Positions 25,001-35,229 are shown, numbered from the stretch's first letter. The stretch: 40,356 nucleotides of DNA from Chromera velia (GCA_018398765.1 JAHBMJ010000593.1:2501-42856), one strand, 5' to 3'. Numbers and translations: made by a program. Notes: generated by a model not told the origin, from the letters alone.

Positions 25001-25623
25001 GTCGGTAGGTCGGTCTTCCGGCCAGTACGCGTGTACTTGTGTGTGTGTGCGTGTGCGCGAAAGCACGGTTCAACAATAAGAGAGCAGTCTGGGTATCAGT
25101 GTGGAGTCCCGTCCCAGGTTTTGCTCTGCCTCGGTAGGAACAGGCATAGACCCTCCGGGAAAGGAGCAGAGAGAGCGGGGTGCGATGTATGCCCCTCCCC
25201 TCTCTCTACACCTCTCTTTCCCCAAATTCTTGGTCCATTCGTTCGTTCCTTTTCGCATCCTCTGGCTGACCTCCTGTGTGTCTTTGTGATCTGGTGTTTT
25301 TTCGGTCTGTCTTTTGGTTTCTTTGTTTCGCTTTCTGTCCCTTCTCCTCCTCCTGGAGGCGATTCTTTGTATTTTCTTCTCTTCTCGAATTCACTGTCTT
25401 TACGAGTTCGACCACCGGAGGTCTATCGAGTGGTCGCTTTGGTTCCGCATTCTGTGTCTTCATCGTTCGTCGGATTCATCTTATTCATCTTTTCTATACT
25501 TTTTTCGCACGTGCTCTTCTTTGTGATTCATATCCCCCTGTCTTCTTCTATCTGCTCTCCTTCTCTCAGGACCTGTTCACCCGGAATCTGTACCAATTCG
25601 CGCAGTCTTTGCGGTCGTTCTAG
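12451..25623 (+). CDS. XPO7: Exportin-7 (RanBP16), 25 exons, 1,130 aa, complete
   Basis: Importin-beta superfamily nuclear transport receptor that works with RanGTP at the nuclear pore; built of HEAT-type helices. Exons: 12451-12503, 12668-12826, 13127-13190, 13589-13732, 14116-14259, 14527-14592, 15130-15276, 15795-15898, 16480-16602, 16964-17112, 17413-17638, 18207-18379, 18754-18932, 19441-19647, 19979-20196, 20515-20718, 21050-21140, 21477-21661, 21974-22064, 22561-22663, 23024-23100, 23339-23500, 24080-24285, 24937-25000, 25570-25623. They total 3,393 nt with no stop and matching phases. The start has a good context (CCACCATGG). Conserved exportin-7 blocks: SFRDLALEKIF, FDFMGAVPDD, TWLVYIIGALLGG (about 493), FRKIYIG (578), GGILLFRE (861), NFGVFEVYGD (about 914), SRPLLGLILL (about 1060). 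Vertebrate homologues are about 1,087 aa. Exon 14 adds a Gly-rich insert (about 590-620). Exon 13 could start at 18763 instead. Intron 23 has a poor acceptor, but the homology across it is strong. Confidence 0.95.
14001..14112. repeat. (CT)n-(TG)n tract reaching an exportin-7 acceptor
   Basis: CT units then TG units with occasional TATG, running directly into the TATGCAG acceptor of exon 5. The usual pyrimidine tract position is occupied by UG repeats in the transcript. Confidence 0.95.
15956..16032. repeat. (TA)n and (TG)n array in exportin-7 intron 8
   Basis: An AT-only stretch with about 14 consecutive TA units (about 15986-16014), followed by TG units. It is self-complementary and can fold back. 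Confidence 0.9.
18380..18419 (+). repeat. (GTCA)10 array whose first unit is a splice donor
   Basis: Ten perfect GTCA units begin exactly at the first intron base after exon 12 of exportin-7. Every unit therefore presents another GTCAGT donor-like hexamer, spaced by 4 nt. Confidence 0.9.
24286..24305 (+). repeat. (GTGA)5 array whose first unit is a splice donor
   Basis: Five GTGA units start at the donor of exportin-7 exon 23, so the donor GTGAGT recurs every 4 nt, as in the GTCA array at 18380. Confidence 0.9.
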
Positions 25624-26875
25624 CGGGAGTCTCATCCAGGCCTCGAGGGATGGACGTAGTAGGCAGGAGGGAGGGGCTGGCTGGGGAGAGGTGGGGTGGG
25701 GTGGGAGGGATGATGGATGGAGAGAGAGTCTTGCATGTTGGAGGCGGGGGTGAAGAAAGAGCGGTTAATGGTTCTTTGTCTTCCTCTGTCTTGTTCTTTT
25801 TCGTTCACTCTGCGGAGTTGGAAGGAGACAAGGGGGGGCTGTTCAGTTGGAGAAAAGGGCGACAGCAAGTGAGAGGGCCCGGGACTTTTTTGGCTGGGCG
25901 GCAGGAAGAGAGATGAAATGGTTTTTTGGAAGATCAAGATGTGAGGATATGAGGGCAATTTGCGGGAAAGGGGTTTTGACTCGCTGGGGAGATGAACAAG
26001 AAGGGGAATGAACGAGTGCGTCCAGCAGGCCTGGTTGGTTGGGGGTGACAGATTCGAGTCGCGGTAATCTGAGCACTTGTGGGATCAAATGGACCCAATC
26101 TAGGCACAAGATTTCAAAAGGGGAAGCATTCCAGGACTCGACACTCACTAAAGTGCTAGCTATACTGTGATGTTTTCTTTAATCAATTTATACAAAAAAG
26201 TCAACCAATCATTATGTGTATAACTATGCATAGCTTGTCATAGCTTGTCAGTATAACTTGAAGTGGAAGTTACTGTGGAACATGGTATGTTATTATTATA
26301 TTGATTATTACTATCGATATGATACGCATTCATTGTTTATTTATCGTACATTGAGGATTGCAGGTCCGTTTAATTATAATTTCTGCTCGGAGCGAGGGTT
26401 ACTCTAAAAGGTGACGGTGCTACTAATTGATGCTAGGATTCAGGTTTCAGCTAGCGTTTTAGGACGCTGGTGCTTATGAGTGACACTGTGAGTCTGTGAC
26501 AGTATGGTAAAGAAGTAATGAGTGTTTAAATTTCTAGTTAATTAAATTTTTAGAATAAAAAGGATTGATGCCATACTAGTATGCGGTACGCGTCGCGCAT
26601 CATAATAACTTATTAAATGATTTATAGCTCTAGATTTACCAAACTTTAAATGAAATTGCTTGCGAAACTGTTAGTTCTTAGCCAGCCTAGCCAGGCTAGC
26701 CTCAGGTGTTCACTTGAAAGCTACAGATGTACGTTTGTATCTTTATTTGAAAATAATATTTCCCAAGGTATCCGACAGCTTGAACACGCGGGCGTGGCCT
26801 GAGCCAGTATAACAGTAGTCGACCGACTCAACTTTGAACCATTCAAAGTTCTAGGCTAGAACTCAGCGTCAAAGA
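25624..26875. other. Convergent intergenic region, AT-rich in its second half
   Basis: Follows the exportin-7 stop and precedes the stop of the minus-strand Mediator-like gene, so it holds both 3' ends. 25624-26150 is G-rich and probably exportin 3' untranslated sequence. 26150-26875 is AT-rich and nearly free of microsatellites. It has a perfect 12-bp palindrome CATACTAGTATG near 26571 and a tandem TAGCTTGTCA repeat near 26231. No gene is seen. Confidence 0.6.
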
Positions 26876-28173
26876 TTAATTTATTGGCAGTTCTCCGAAG
26901 AGCTGCTCCACTCTGTCTTCGTACTGCTGTTCGCTCATCAACGACCCCGGAGTTTTCTGCAGCTTCAGGCCCAGCGGCTCCAGGAGCTTTGCAAACGCTG
27001 CGACGGTGGCAGCTGCTCCTTGAACGTTTCCTGAAGAGAGACACGGGCAGGAGCACTCAACGAGGAACTGCCCGTGAAGCAGAAGTGTTCGCTGTTTCCC
27101 TCTGACCGGCTCTGCCCCCCCCTCTTTCTCTTCCTTTTTGACCAGTCCGTCAGGTTCCCCTTCGTCCTGAAAAAAAAGGAAGAAGGGGCAAAGAACAAAG
27201 AATGTGAAAGGATGAATGGACGAAATCCTCCTCGGGGTCATCTGAGAAAGAAGGACAGAAGGAAGAAAAGAAAGGAGAAAGGAAGCAAGGAACGAGGCAG
27301 GGAGGGAGCGAGGAAGCAACAAAGGCAGAAAGGAAGACCGAAAACAAACAGATGCAGAGGGAACAAAAAAACGAAATAGCGAAACAAATGAACAAACAAA
27401 TAAGTCAGGAAAGAAAAAAATCAAGGAAGAAAGGAAGAAGGAAAGACAGACTACATGTTTTTTTATTTTTCCTCGTTTTCTTCATGAACACGAAAGGCAA
27501 AAAGAAAGAAAGGAGCAAAGGCAAAAGAACAACACGGCCACTCAGGAAGCTGGGGCCGGGGGGGGGGNNNNNNNNNNNNNNNNNNNNNNNNNNNNNNNNN
27601 NNNNNNNNNNNNNNNNNNNNNNNNNNNNNNNNNNNNNNNNNNNNNNNNNNNNNNNNNNNNNNNNNNNNNNNNNNNNNNNNNNNNNNNNNNNNNNNNNNNN
27701 NNNNNNNNNNNNNNNNNNNNNNNNNNNNNNNNNNNNNNNNNNNNNNNNNNNNNNNNNNNNNNNNNNNNNNNNNNNNNNNNNNNNNNNNNNNNNNNNNNNN
27801 NNNNNNNNNNNNNNNNNNNNNNNNNNNNNNNNNNNNNNNNNNNNNNNNNNNNNNNNGGGGGGGGGGGGCGAAAAGTGTAGACTTCAGCGCTCCTTGCCTC
27901 TATACCTCCCGAAAGGACTTCACGTAGTCACTGAATTCAGACGTTACTTCTTGTCGCTTCCACTCAAGACGAGAGAATGAAAAGAAGTAAGTATTCTTCA
28001 CTTGCCCCGAACAAACACACTCATAAAAATACAGAGGGAACAGACACGTCGATCATTTGGCCTTGAGACGGTGTGTGCGGGAGACAGACAGGTAGACAGA
28101 CTATATGTTTCTTCTTCTTCTCCCTCCTTTTCACAGACAGGTAGACAGACAGGTAGACAGACAGACAGACAGG

Positions 28174-28204
<31 letters not shown>

Positions 28205-29485
28205 GTAGACAGACAGACAGACAGACAGACAGACTATACAGACAGACAGACAGACAGACAGACAGACTATACAGACAGACAGATAGAAAGCAGAAAAAAA
28301 GACACACAGACAGAAAGCAGAAAGAAAGATAGGTCAACAGATGAAAGACGAACGGAGACTTCCTTGAATTACCTTCTGTTTTTTTCTTTGTCTCTTTCAG
28401 CAAGCCATTCATCAATTCTACAAGCTGCCCAAGATGCTTTCTGCCAGGCACTCAGTAAGACTTCGAGGAGAAGGAGAGCAGGAGACTGTAGAAGGCACGC
28501 AGCGGATGAGCTAGTAAGTGAGTGTGTCCGTGTCTGAATGAGTCGGTGAATCAGTGAGTCAGTCTGTCAGTCAGTCAATGAATGAATAACTGGATGGATG
28601 AATGAATGAATGAAAGAATGAAACAATGAATGAACGAATGAAAGAATGAATGAATGTATGAATGAATGAATGAATGAATGAACGAATGAATGGATGAATG
28701 AGTGCGTGAATGAGTGATTTAATGCCTGAGTAAGCAAGTGAGTGAGCGTGTCAGTCAGAAAGTGACTGAGTTTGAGTGTGTCAGGGTGTGTGTGTGAGAG
28801 AGGAGGGGGGGAGAGAGAGAGAAAGAGGAAGAAAAAGAGAGAGCGAGAGGGAGAGAGAGAGAGTCATGCAGTCGTTTAGAGAACTCGAGCACCGTACGAA
28901 GAGAACTGACAGAGTGAGCCGGCACACCAATGAATCACATGGATGGATGAAGTTTGATTGAGGAACTCATACCTTCCGTCCTACCTTGTAGAATCTGGAG
29001 ATCGTGACGGTCACGTGGTCCCTGTGTCCGAATCTGCTGTGGAACACAGTTGAGGTTCTCTGGAAGGAGTGGCTTTTCACAAATCCATTTTCACGGTACA
29101 CTTGCAAAGCATCAAGAGATATGGGTACCTCATTGTACGTTACCACGCTGGCTGGAAAAGTTTCGCTCTCTGCGGTGAACGTGTCCAGATACTCACGCGC
29201 ATAACAAGCATCGTGAAAGGTCTCTCTCCCGTCCCCGGTCGGGTCTCTTTCCTTCGTGCGAATTTCCCGAACCCACACTTGGATTGCTTCTCTGTCTATG
29301 AGTCTAAAGTTTTGTTTTGTCTCAGGGGTCTCCTTCTTGTAACACGTCTCTCGACACATAAAGGTCGTATGAGATTCGCAAAGACCAAGGAGGGCCCTCT
29401 CCAGGCTATCCCGGGCGTCCGACTTGATGAGAGCCACAAGCTTGCACTCAACAAAATCGTCCCGTCTCGTCAGGTCGGTCCCCAT
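26876..29485 (-). CDS. MED18: Mediator complex subunit 18-like protein, about 263 aa (2 exons)
   Basis: Med18 is a Mediator head-module subunit that helps link activators to RNA polymerase II in the nucleus. Exon 1 is 29485-28985 (donor GTAGGA; an in-frame alternative ends at 28973 with GTATGA). Exon 2 is 27166-26876, after a T8CAG acceptor; both are phase 0. The pattern along the chain fits the family. Near the start is FVECKLVALI...LERALLGLC, like the opening helix of Med18. A middle segment, LQVYRENGFVKSHSFQRTST, resembles the family's GF..DHEFVAKGHLFRKG region, and VTISRFYK follows. Finally FLVECSCP and VAAFAKLLEPL match the YLVELSVVAP and NFAEQLKPL segments. The ATG at 29485 has A at -3. 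Human Med18 is 208 aa. This is homology by eye at low identity, so the name is probable rather than certain. The intron includes the N gap, so an extra small exon cannot be excluded. Confidence 0.55.
27568..27856. other. Assembly gap (289 N) flanked by poly-G
   Basis: All bases are N. G runs lie on both sides (10 before, 12 after), which suggests the assembly broke at a G homopolymer. The gap falls within the intron of the Mediator-like gene. Confidence 0.98.
28129..28300. repeat. (CAGA)n tract with GTAGACAG variants
   Basis: Mostly CAGA units interrupted by GTAGA and CTATACAGA variants in a higher-order pattern. It lies in the intron of the minus-strand Mediator-like gene. Confidence 0.95.
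28576..28715. repeat. (GAAT)n degenerate tract
   Basis: Many GAAT units with single-base variants (GGAT, GAAA, GAAC). Situated in the intron of the minus-strand Mediator-like gene, just before a GA-rich stretch at about 28789-28863. Confidence 0.9.
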
Positions 29486-30132
29486 CCTTTCTCTGTCTCT
29501 TTGCCTGCCTTGTTTTTTCTCCCTGTATCTGATGAGACCCTCTCTCTTCCGCCCTACTTGTTTATTTTTCCCCCTGGTGCTCTTTGCAGTTCGACTCACA
29601 CCGAAAGAAACCAATTAATTATTTCAGCGAATCCAGTTGCCCCACGTTCCCGGTTTGATCCAAGGAGACGGCGGCCTGACTGTGACTCTACACATGTATT
29701 CCTTAGTCAACTGAAGCAGAGCTGCTGCCAGTGTGCAGCTAATCGCAGTTGCCGCAGTGAACTGACTGAGGTCGACACACAGTGTCCTGAGCCTGTCGCA
29801 GACTCACAATATGTCGCAGTCATTCGCAAGTGGTGAAGGCTGCGTTGCCCGAGCCAAATTTTGTGGTCATGTGTGCTGACGCACGCATACGGCGCGTGCG
29901 TCGAGAGCCGTACGCGTACGTCGAGACGGCATTCTTCCAGAGACGTAATCGGCTGTGAAGTCACATGCATGTCTCCGTGTAGACGGTTTCATGTTGAAAC
30001 AATGAAACCATCGCAGGCTTGCTTTAACTGCTGGTATTGAAGCGCAACACTGAGGGTCTGGGTCTGGGTCTCTGGCTTCCCGATCGAAGACATCGAACAG
30101 AACGAAGAGGCGTCAGCACACGAGAAAGCTCC
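29486..30132. promoter_or_regulatory. Divergent intergenic region between the Mediator-like and cytosine deaminase genes
   Basis: This 647-bp region lies between two divergent start codons, so it should contain both promoters and 5' leaders. It lacks long microsatellites. A dense CG-rich cluster of inverted and direct repeats at 29879-29927 is the most structured part. The plus frame reaching the deaminase ATG is open for some distance upstream, but no in-frame ATG is present there. Confidence 0.5.
29879..29927. promoter_or_regulatory. Cluster of inverted, palindromic and direct repeats in the shared promoter
   Basis: ACGCACGC (29879-29886) and GCGTGCGT (29894-29901) form an 8-bp stem with a 7-nt loop. 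A perfect 12-bp palindrome CGTACGCGTACG lies at 29909-29920. GCGTGCGTCGAGAG (29894) and GCGTACGTCGAGAC (29914) are direct repeats matching at 12 of 14 positions. Such symmetry suits dimeric transcription factor sites; the factor is unknown. Confidence 0.5.
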
Positions 30133-30334
30133 ATGTCTTCGGAAGAGCATTCTGACGTCTCCTTCATGGACGACGCGGTGAAAGAGGCAGAAGAAGGCAT
30201 GAAAGCGGGGGGGATCCCAATAGGCTGTGTCATTGCACACGACGGAAAGATCATAGCGAGAGGTCGGTCGATCTGCGTGCACCTGTCTCAGTTCTCTCTC
30301 TCTCTCTCTCTCTCTGTCTCGCTCTCTCTCTCTC

Positions 30335-30374
<40 letters not shown>

Positions 30375-30714
30375 CCCGTCTCCCTCATCCCCCCCCCCTT
30401 CCTCTGTATGTGTGTGCATGTGTTCATTTGTGCACGTCCATGCGGATGTGCACGTGTCTGTGTCTGCGCGGGCGCGCGTCTCGCCCGTGTGAGGGGTATA
30501 TCAGTCTGCGTCTCCAACTGTCGGTGTGCGTAATATGTGTTGTCCGGCTTCTGCCTGTGACAGTATTCGTCTCTTCATGCTTTCCCTTTTTTCTCACGGT
30601 TTCTCACCCCCACCTCTCTCTGCGCGGGCGAGATTTTGCAAGCGCCCGAGTCTGTTTCTGTTTCTGTTCTTGTGGGTGTTTGCACGTATCCCGATGTCTG
30701 CGCATGTCTGTATG

Positions 30715-30765
<51 letters not shown>

Positions 30766-30799
30766 NTGTGTGTGTGTGTCTGTGTGTGTGTGTCTGTGA

Positions 30800-30833
<34 letters not shown>

Positions 30834-33005
30834 GTGTGTGTGTGTGCGTGTGTGGGTGTGGGTGTGGGTGTGGGTAGGTGTGTGTGTAGGGGTGTGTGTA
30901 GGTGTTTGTGTAGGGGTGTGTGTGTGTGTGTGTGTGTTCGCGCGCGCGTGCGTGCGTGCGTGTGTGTCTGTCTGTGTGTGTGTGTGTTTTTTCTGGGATG
31001 GGCTGCGGGAAAGGAGAAGGGCGTTTGGTGAGGGGACAGTTCCTCTGTTTGTTTGTCCGTCTCTCCGTCTCTTTGTCTACATGCGGTCTGGCTTTCTCTC
31101 TGTCTGCATGTCTGTTTACCTATCTCTTGGCCTATTCTTCTGCCTGGAATGTCTGCATGTCCGAGTCTGTCTTTGTTGTTTTCTTTCCTCCCAGTCTTTT
31201 GTGCATGGTATGTGAACAACAGAAGGAAAAAAAAGAAACATTTGGACCGTTTGTTTGTGTGTCTGCCTGTGAGGTTATGAAAGGAAGAAATCTTACAGTC
31301 TGTCTGTGCCAAGAAAAAGCATGCTCTCATTGCACCAATGGAATTACCTTTCCCGTTTACAGATCTCTTTCATCTCTTTCTCTTCCGTCGCTTCCTCCCC
31401 TCAGCCCCCTTGCATCCTGTCATTTAATTAACTGATTGACCATACCTGCAGGACACAACCAGAGGGTGCAAAAGGGGAGTGCGACACTACATGGAGAGAT
31501 GGACGCTTTTGAGAACGGAGGACGGCAGCCTGCCTCGGTGTACCACAATTCCGTTTTGTTCACCACTCTCTCGCCATGCTCCATGTGTTCTGGGGCCATT
31601 CTCCTCTATGGCATTCGGAGAGTCGTGGTTGGTGAGAACAAAACCTTCATGGGCGAGGAGGAGCTGTTGAGGAGCAGAGGAGTGAAGGTGGAGGTGCTAC
31701 AAGATTCCAGGTCTGTGGGTGCCTTCACAGGTTAATTTCTTCATTGGTTTGTTGAGTGCTGCATGGGCTGATGATCATGAGCTGAAAGGAGTTTGATGAT
31801 TCGATCGGACTGCAGTGCGGACGTTCGAAGTGGCATGCGAATAATCAAGTCTCGAAGTGAGACGTTAATTGTCCTCTTCATGCATGCAAACAAGAACGAA
31901 AAAAAAGGTTCATGCAGTCCTCAAAGCTCGACGGCTCCATGTGAGTCGGAGGAAGGGAAGGGAGGGAGGTGGGAAAGAGGGGGAAGGAAGTCCGAAGGAA
32001 GAACGAAAGGAATGAATCACCTGAAGAAGAACGGAAGGGGACGTCAGGAAAGAGGAGAAGACAGGAAGGAAGGAAGGAAGGAAGAAAAGAAAGAAAGAAA
32101 GAAGGGAAGGAAGGAAGGAAGGAAGGAAAGAACGAACGAACGAACGAACGAAAGAAAGAAAGAAAGAAAGAAAGAAGGGAGGGAGGCAGGGAGGAAGGAA
32201 GGAAGGAAGGAAGGAAGCACAGAAACAAGCAAGGAAGGAAGGAAGGAAGGAAGGAAGGAAAGAAAGAAGGAAGGAAGGAAGGAAGGAAGGAAAGAAAGAA
32301 GGAAGGAAGGAAAGAAAGAAAGAAAGAAAGAAAGAAAGAAGGGAGGGAGGCAGGGAGGAAGGAAGGAAGGAAGGACAGAAATAAGCAAGGAAGGAAGGAA
32401 GGAAGGAAGGAAGGACAGAAACAAGCAAGCAAGGAAGGAAGGAAGGAAGGAAAGAAAGAAGGAAGGAAGGAAGGAAGGAAAGACAGAAAGAAGGAAAGAA
32501 AGAAAGAAAGAAGGAAAGAAAGAAAGAAAGAAAGAAGGAAGGAAGGAAGGAAGGGAGGGAGGGAGGGAGGGAGGGAGGAAGGAAGGAAGGGAGGAAGGGA
32601 GGAAGGGAGGAAGGGAGGAAGGGAGGAAGGAAGGAAGGAAAGAAAGAAGGAGAGAAAGAAGGAAGGGGGGCGGAAAAAGGGAAGGGAGGAGTGTCTTCCA
32701 TTTTTGTTGACATATTCTGCTAGTCACGTAGTAGTGTTCGTACACAGGCATCCGCCCGGAGGCTGTGAGATGCATCACTTACTCCCAACGACTGACTGTG
32801 TATGAGAGCCAACGTGTTTTGTTTGTAACATAGAGCCGTCTCGACAGAAATGAACGTTTTGTTTGGACAGCACGTTCTAATTCTCGTGAAATCTCTGATC
32901 TGTCTGGTTGATCATGATGCAATCTGCAGGTGCATAGGGCTGATGCAACAGTTTATTAAGGAGAAGCCAGAGCTTTGGAATGAAGACATAGGGAAGGAAG
33001 ACTGA
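30133..33005 (+). CDS. FCY1: Cytosine deaminase, fungal Fcy1 type, 154 aa (3 exons)
   Basis: Deaminates cytosine to uracil in pyrimidine salvage; zinc-dependent cytosolic enzyme of the cytidine deaminase superfamily. Exons are 30133-30262, 31452-31710 and 32930-33005 (465 nt, phases 1 and 2, complete frame). Donors are GTCGGT and GTCTGT; both acceptors are CTGCAG. Key residues: His57 and Glu59 in the HGE motif, Cys86 and Cys89 in PCSMC bind zinc and act in catalysis. The block RGHNQRVQKGSATLHGE, then TTLSPCSMCSGAILLYGI and VVGENKTF, closely follows yeast Fcy1, as does the tail LMQQFIKEKPELWNEDIG. Length is within a few residues of the yeast enzyme (158). Start: first in-frame ATG. The HN...QKGSATLHGE signature and the tail argue against guanine deaminase or TadA. 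Bacterial CodA is an unrelated fold. Intron 2 holds a large GGAA tract. Confidence 0.93.
30292..30371. repeat. (CT)n tract in deaminase intron 1
   Basis: About 80 bp of CT units with a few CG and CA interruptions. Confidence 0.9.
30716..30988. repeat. (CT)n then (TG)n array in deaminase intron 1
   Basis: CT units, a single N at 30766, then more than 200 bp of TG units with variants such as GGGTGTGGGT and TAGGGGTGTGTG, and a CGCGCGCGTGCGTGCG stretch that may adopt left-handed DNA. Confidence 0.9.
31948..32687. repeat. Very long (GGAA)n/(GAAA)n/(GGGA)n purine tract in deaminase intron 2
   Basis: About 0.65-0.74 kb in which the plus strand is almost all A and G: blocks of GGAA, GAAA, GGGA and AACG units, with internal duplications of a block containing GAAGCACAGAAACAAGC-like spacers (about 32216, 32375, 32415). 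It fills most of the 1.2-kb intron, and here the transcript carries the purine strand. Confidence 0.95.
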
Positions 33006-34030
33006 TGAGTAAGTGCACGATGGAAACAGCTGCTCTAGCAGCTGCTACATGCATGTGAACACACAAGGTCGACAACATCTCAACTCGCGCCGAAGTTTCA
33101 TATTGCGTTTCAAAAGTTCAACTAGAACCTAGACTAGAACTAAGTTGCATATCCTGAATTCAAAGTTCATCTTAAACAATAATTGAAATGATAACTTGAA
33201 GATCGAGTGTGAGTTCCCTGTCAAAATCAGTTAAGTTATTATTAATGCGTATATGAACTAAAAACGGTTTAAGCATGTCAACGTTTAAAATTGAAATAAA
33301 AACTAAAAGTAATGAACAATACGTAACTTACCTAAATATGGAGCAATGCTTAAACATTCTTTTCAATTTTTTTTTCTATATAAAATTAATTACGATCATC
33401 GTCATCATGCACAATCGCCATATCGGCGTCTAGATCGGCGTCACGACGGCGTGAATAAAGCCTGAGCGTTTAGCGTTCAGCGTAAAACAGACTAGAAGAC
33501 AGACTATTGTTTTTTGATAGGGGAATCTAGTAATAAGCCTGAGATGAATAATTAAATAGTAGGGGGCCACAATTACTAGAATTACCTTCCTTTGTTTTCA
33601 AACCATACTAATAAAACTAGATCAGTTACATAAGGTTAAGACACTAGAAATTAAATTGCCTTCACATAAATTATATTGGGGGGAGAAAGTCCGAGAGACT
33701 AAACAGGATTGCAAATTGCATTATTGCAACGGTGTTTTATTTTAAATTTCATGATTAGTGTATAATACAATAGTAGATACTTTGTTTGTAAGTTGTTTCA
33801 TAAATGCCCATGTCAACACTCATACATTCAAAAAACGTTATGCAATTGGAGCTGAACCTTTTGAAACTTTGCTCTCTGTTTCGTTGTCAGTCGATAAACG
33901 CTTCCCTTTCTCCCAATAGATTCCAAATCTCCCTCCGGGCAGCCTCTCCGACCCACTGCAGAGACAGAGAGAAAGTTTGATCGATTCATTCTTCCCCGTA
34001 GAAGCTGTCTCGAAGATTTATTCCGGATTA
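33006..34030. other. Convergent AT-rich intergenic region, no gene seen
   Basis: Lies between the stop of the deaminase (+) and the stop of the small minus-strand gene. It is AT-rich and microsatellite-poor, like 26150-26875 and 8583-9271. A short direct repeat with core TAGATCGGCGTC/TATCGGCGTC occurs near 33420-33442. No ORF or RNA gene is convincing. Confidence 0.6.
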
Positions 34031-35087
34031 TTAAGCTTGAGCAGCCATGAATTTTTGATGCTCCTCCTCTCTCTTCTGTCTGGCCTCTGCCAGCTCTGCC
34101 TTGACCTTTGCCGTCCAATTCGGAATGACGGCTGCTCTCTCCTCCATCTTACTCTTGCACTGCTTGAAGTACTCCGAACCCACAGTGAAGCACTTGCCTG
34201 CAAGCAACCCAAACAAACAGTCAATTCGACGATTGAGGGGGGCTTTGAGAGAGACACTCATCTGCCCAACAAATAAAAGATAGAGGGCCTCAGTCGAATA
34301 AAATTTGGTCAGGACGATGGGTCGGTTGCAAGAAGGGGAAAGTCACAAAACAAGAGCCAGCCTTTCAACCAAACTTTATTTCGCTTCACACATTCCGAAT
34401 CAGCTTGCGTGCACTGACAGGAAGACATATGAGCAAGTGAATCATACCGTGAATGCAGTTCACTGAGAATTAAGGTTTCGTATATACAGCCGAGTGAAGA
34501 CACTGGTGTTCCCTCCCGCCAACGAGATTGAGGGAGGCAAGGCATGTCAGACTGGCTGACCGACCGCAAGGTCCGTTGCGAGAGAGAGAGTCCGACTCGG
34601 GATAGGAGTCAGTGGTAATAGTCTCGTAGGAGCTGAATCCGCTCCTGCACGAACAATTAAGCGGACAATTGAGCAACCCAATTGGCACACTTCTATTTCA
34701 TGTTTCGAGACTGCATTCTCTTCTCACGAGCATGTTTGCAGCCTGATTATACCTACACGCACACCCTGTCAGCAGACAAACAGACGCACAGACCGATGGA
34801 CAGGCGGACAGACAAATTCACACGTAGAGAAACCGAGAGACAAACAGACAGACAGCAGACAGACTGAAAGGTTTCTTTCCATCAGACAGACAGGCAGGCA
34901 GGCAGGCAGACAGGCAGGCAGGCAGACAGGCAGGCAGACAGGCGAACAGGAATGCACGCAGGTAAGCAAAAGAAGACACAAAACATACAGACAAAGAAGA
35001 AGAAGAGGAAAGAGAAGAAGAGGAGGAAGGGATAAAGAAAGAATGAAAAGAAAGAAAGAAAGAAAGAACGAAAGAAAGAAAGAACGA

Positions 35088-35119
<32 letters not shown>

Positions 35120-35153
35120 ACGAACGAAAGAAAGAATGAAAGAACGAAAGAAC

Positions 35154-35207
<54 letters not shown>

Positions 35208-35229
35208 ACAAAAGAAAGAACGAAAGAAC

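Noticed and set aside
28399-28446. Possible extra exon of the Mediator-like gene (KHLGQLVELMNGLLKE on the minus strand)
   Set aside because: It follows a CAG and is helix-like, but Med18 needs no segment at this point and the neighbouring exons already join in frame without it. RNA evidence would be needed.
28129-28715. CRISPR-like regular repeats
   Set aside because: The repeats are 4-bp microsatellites with no spacers; this is eukaryotic nuclear DNA.
31793-32805. ORFs of 240-305 codons on both strands across the purine tract
   Set aside because: They translate GGAA/GAAA repeats into GRKE-, RKEG- or FLPS-type runs in every frame. Absence of stops is a consequence of the repeat, and the tract lies inside the deaminase intron.
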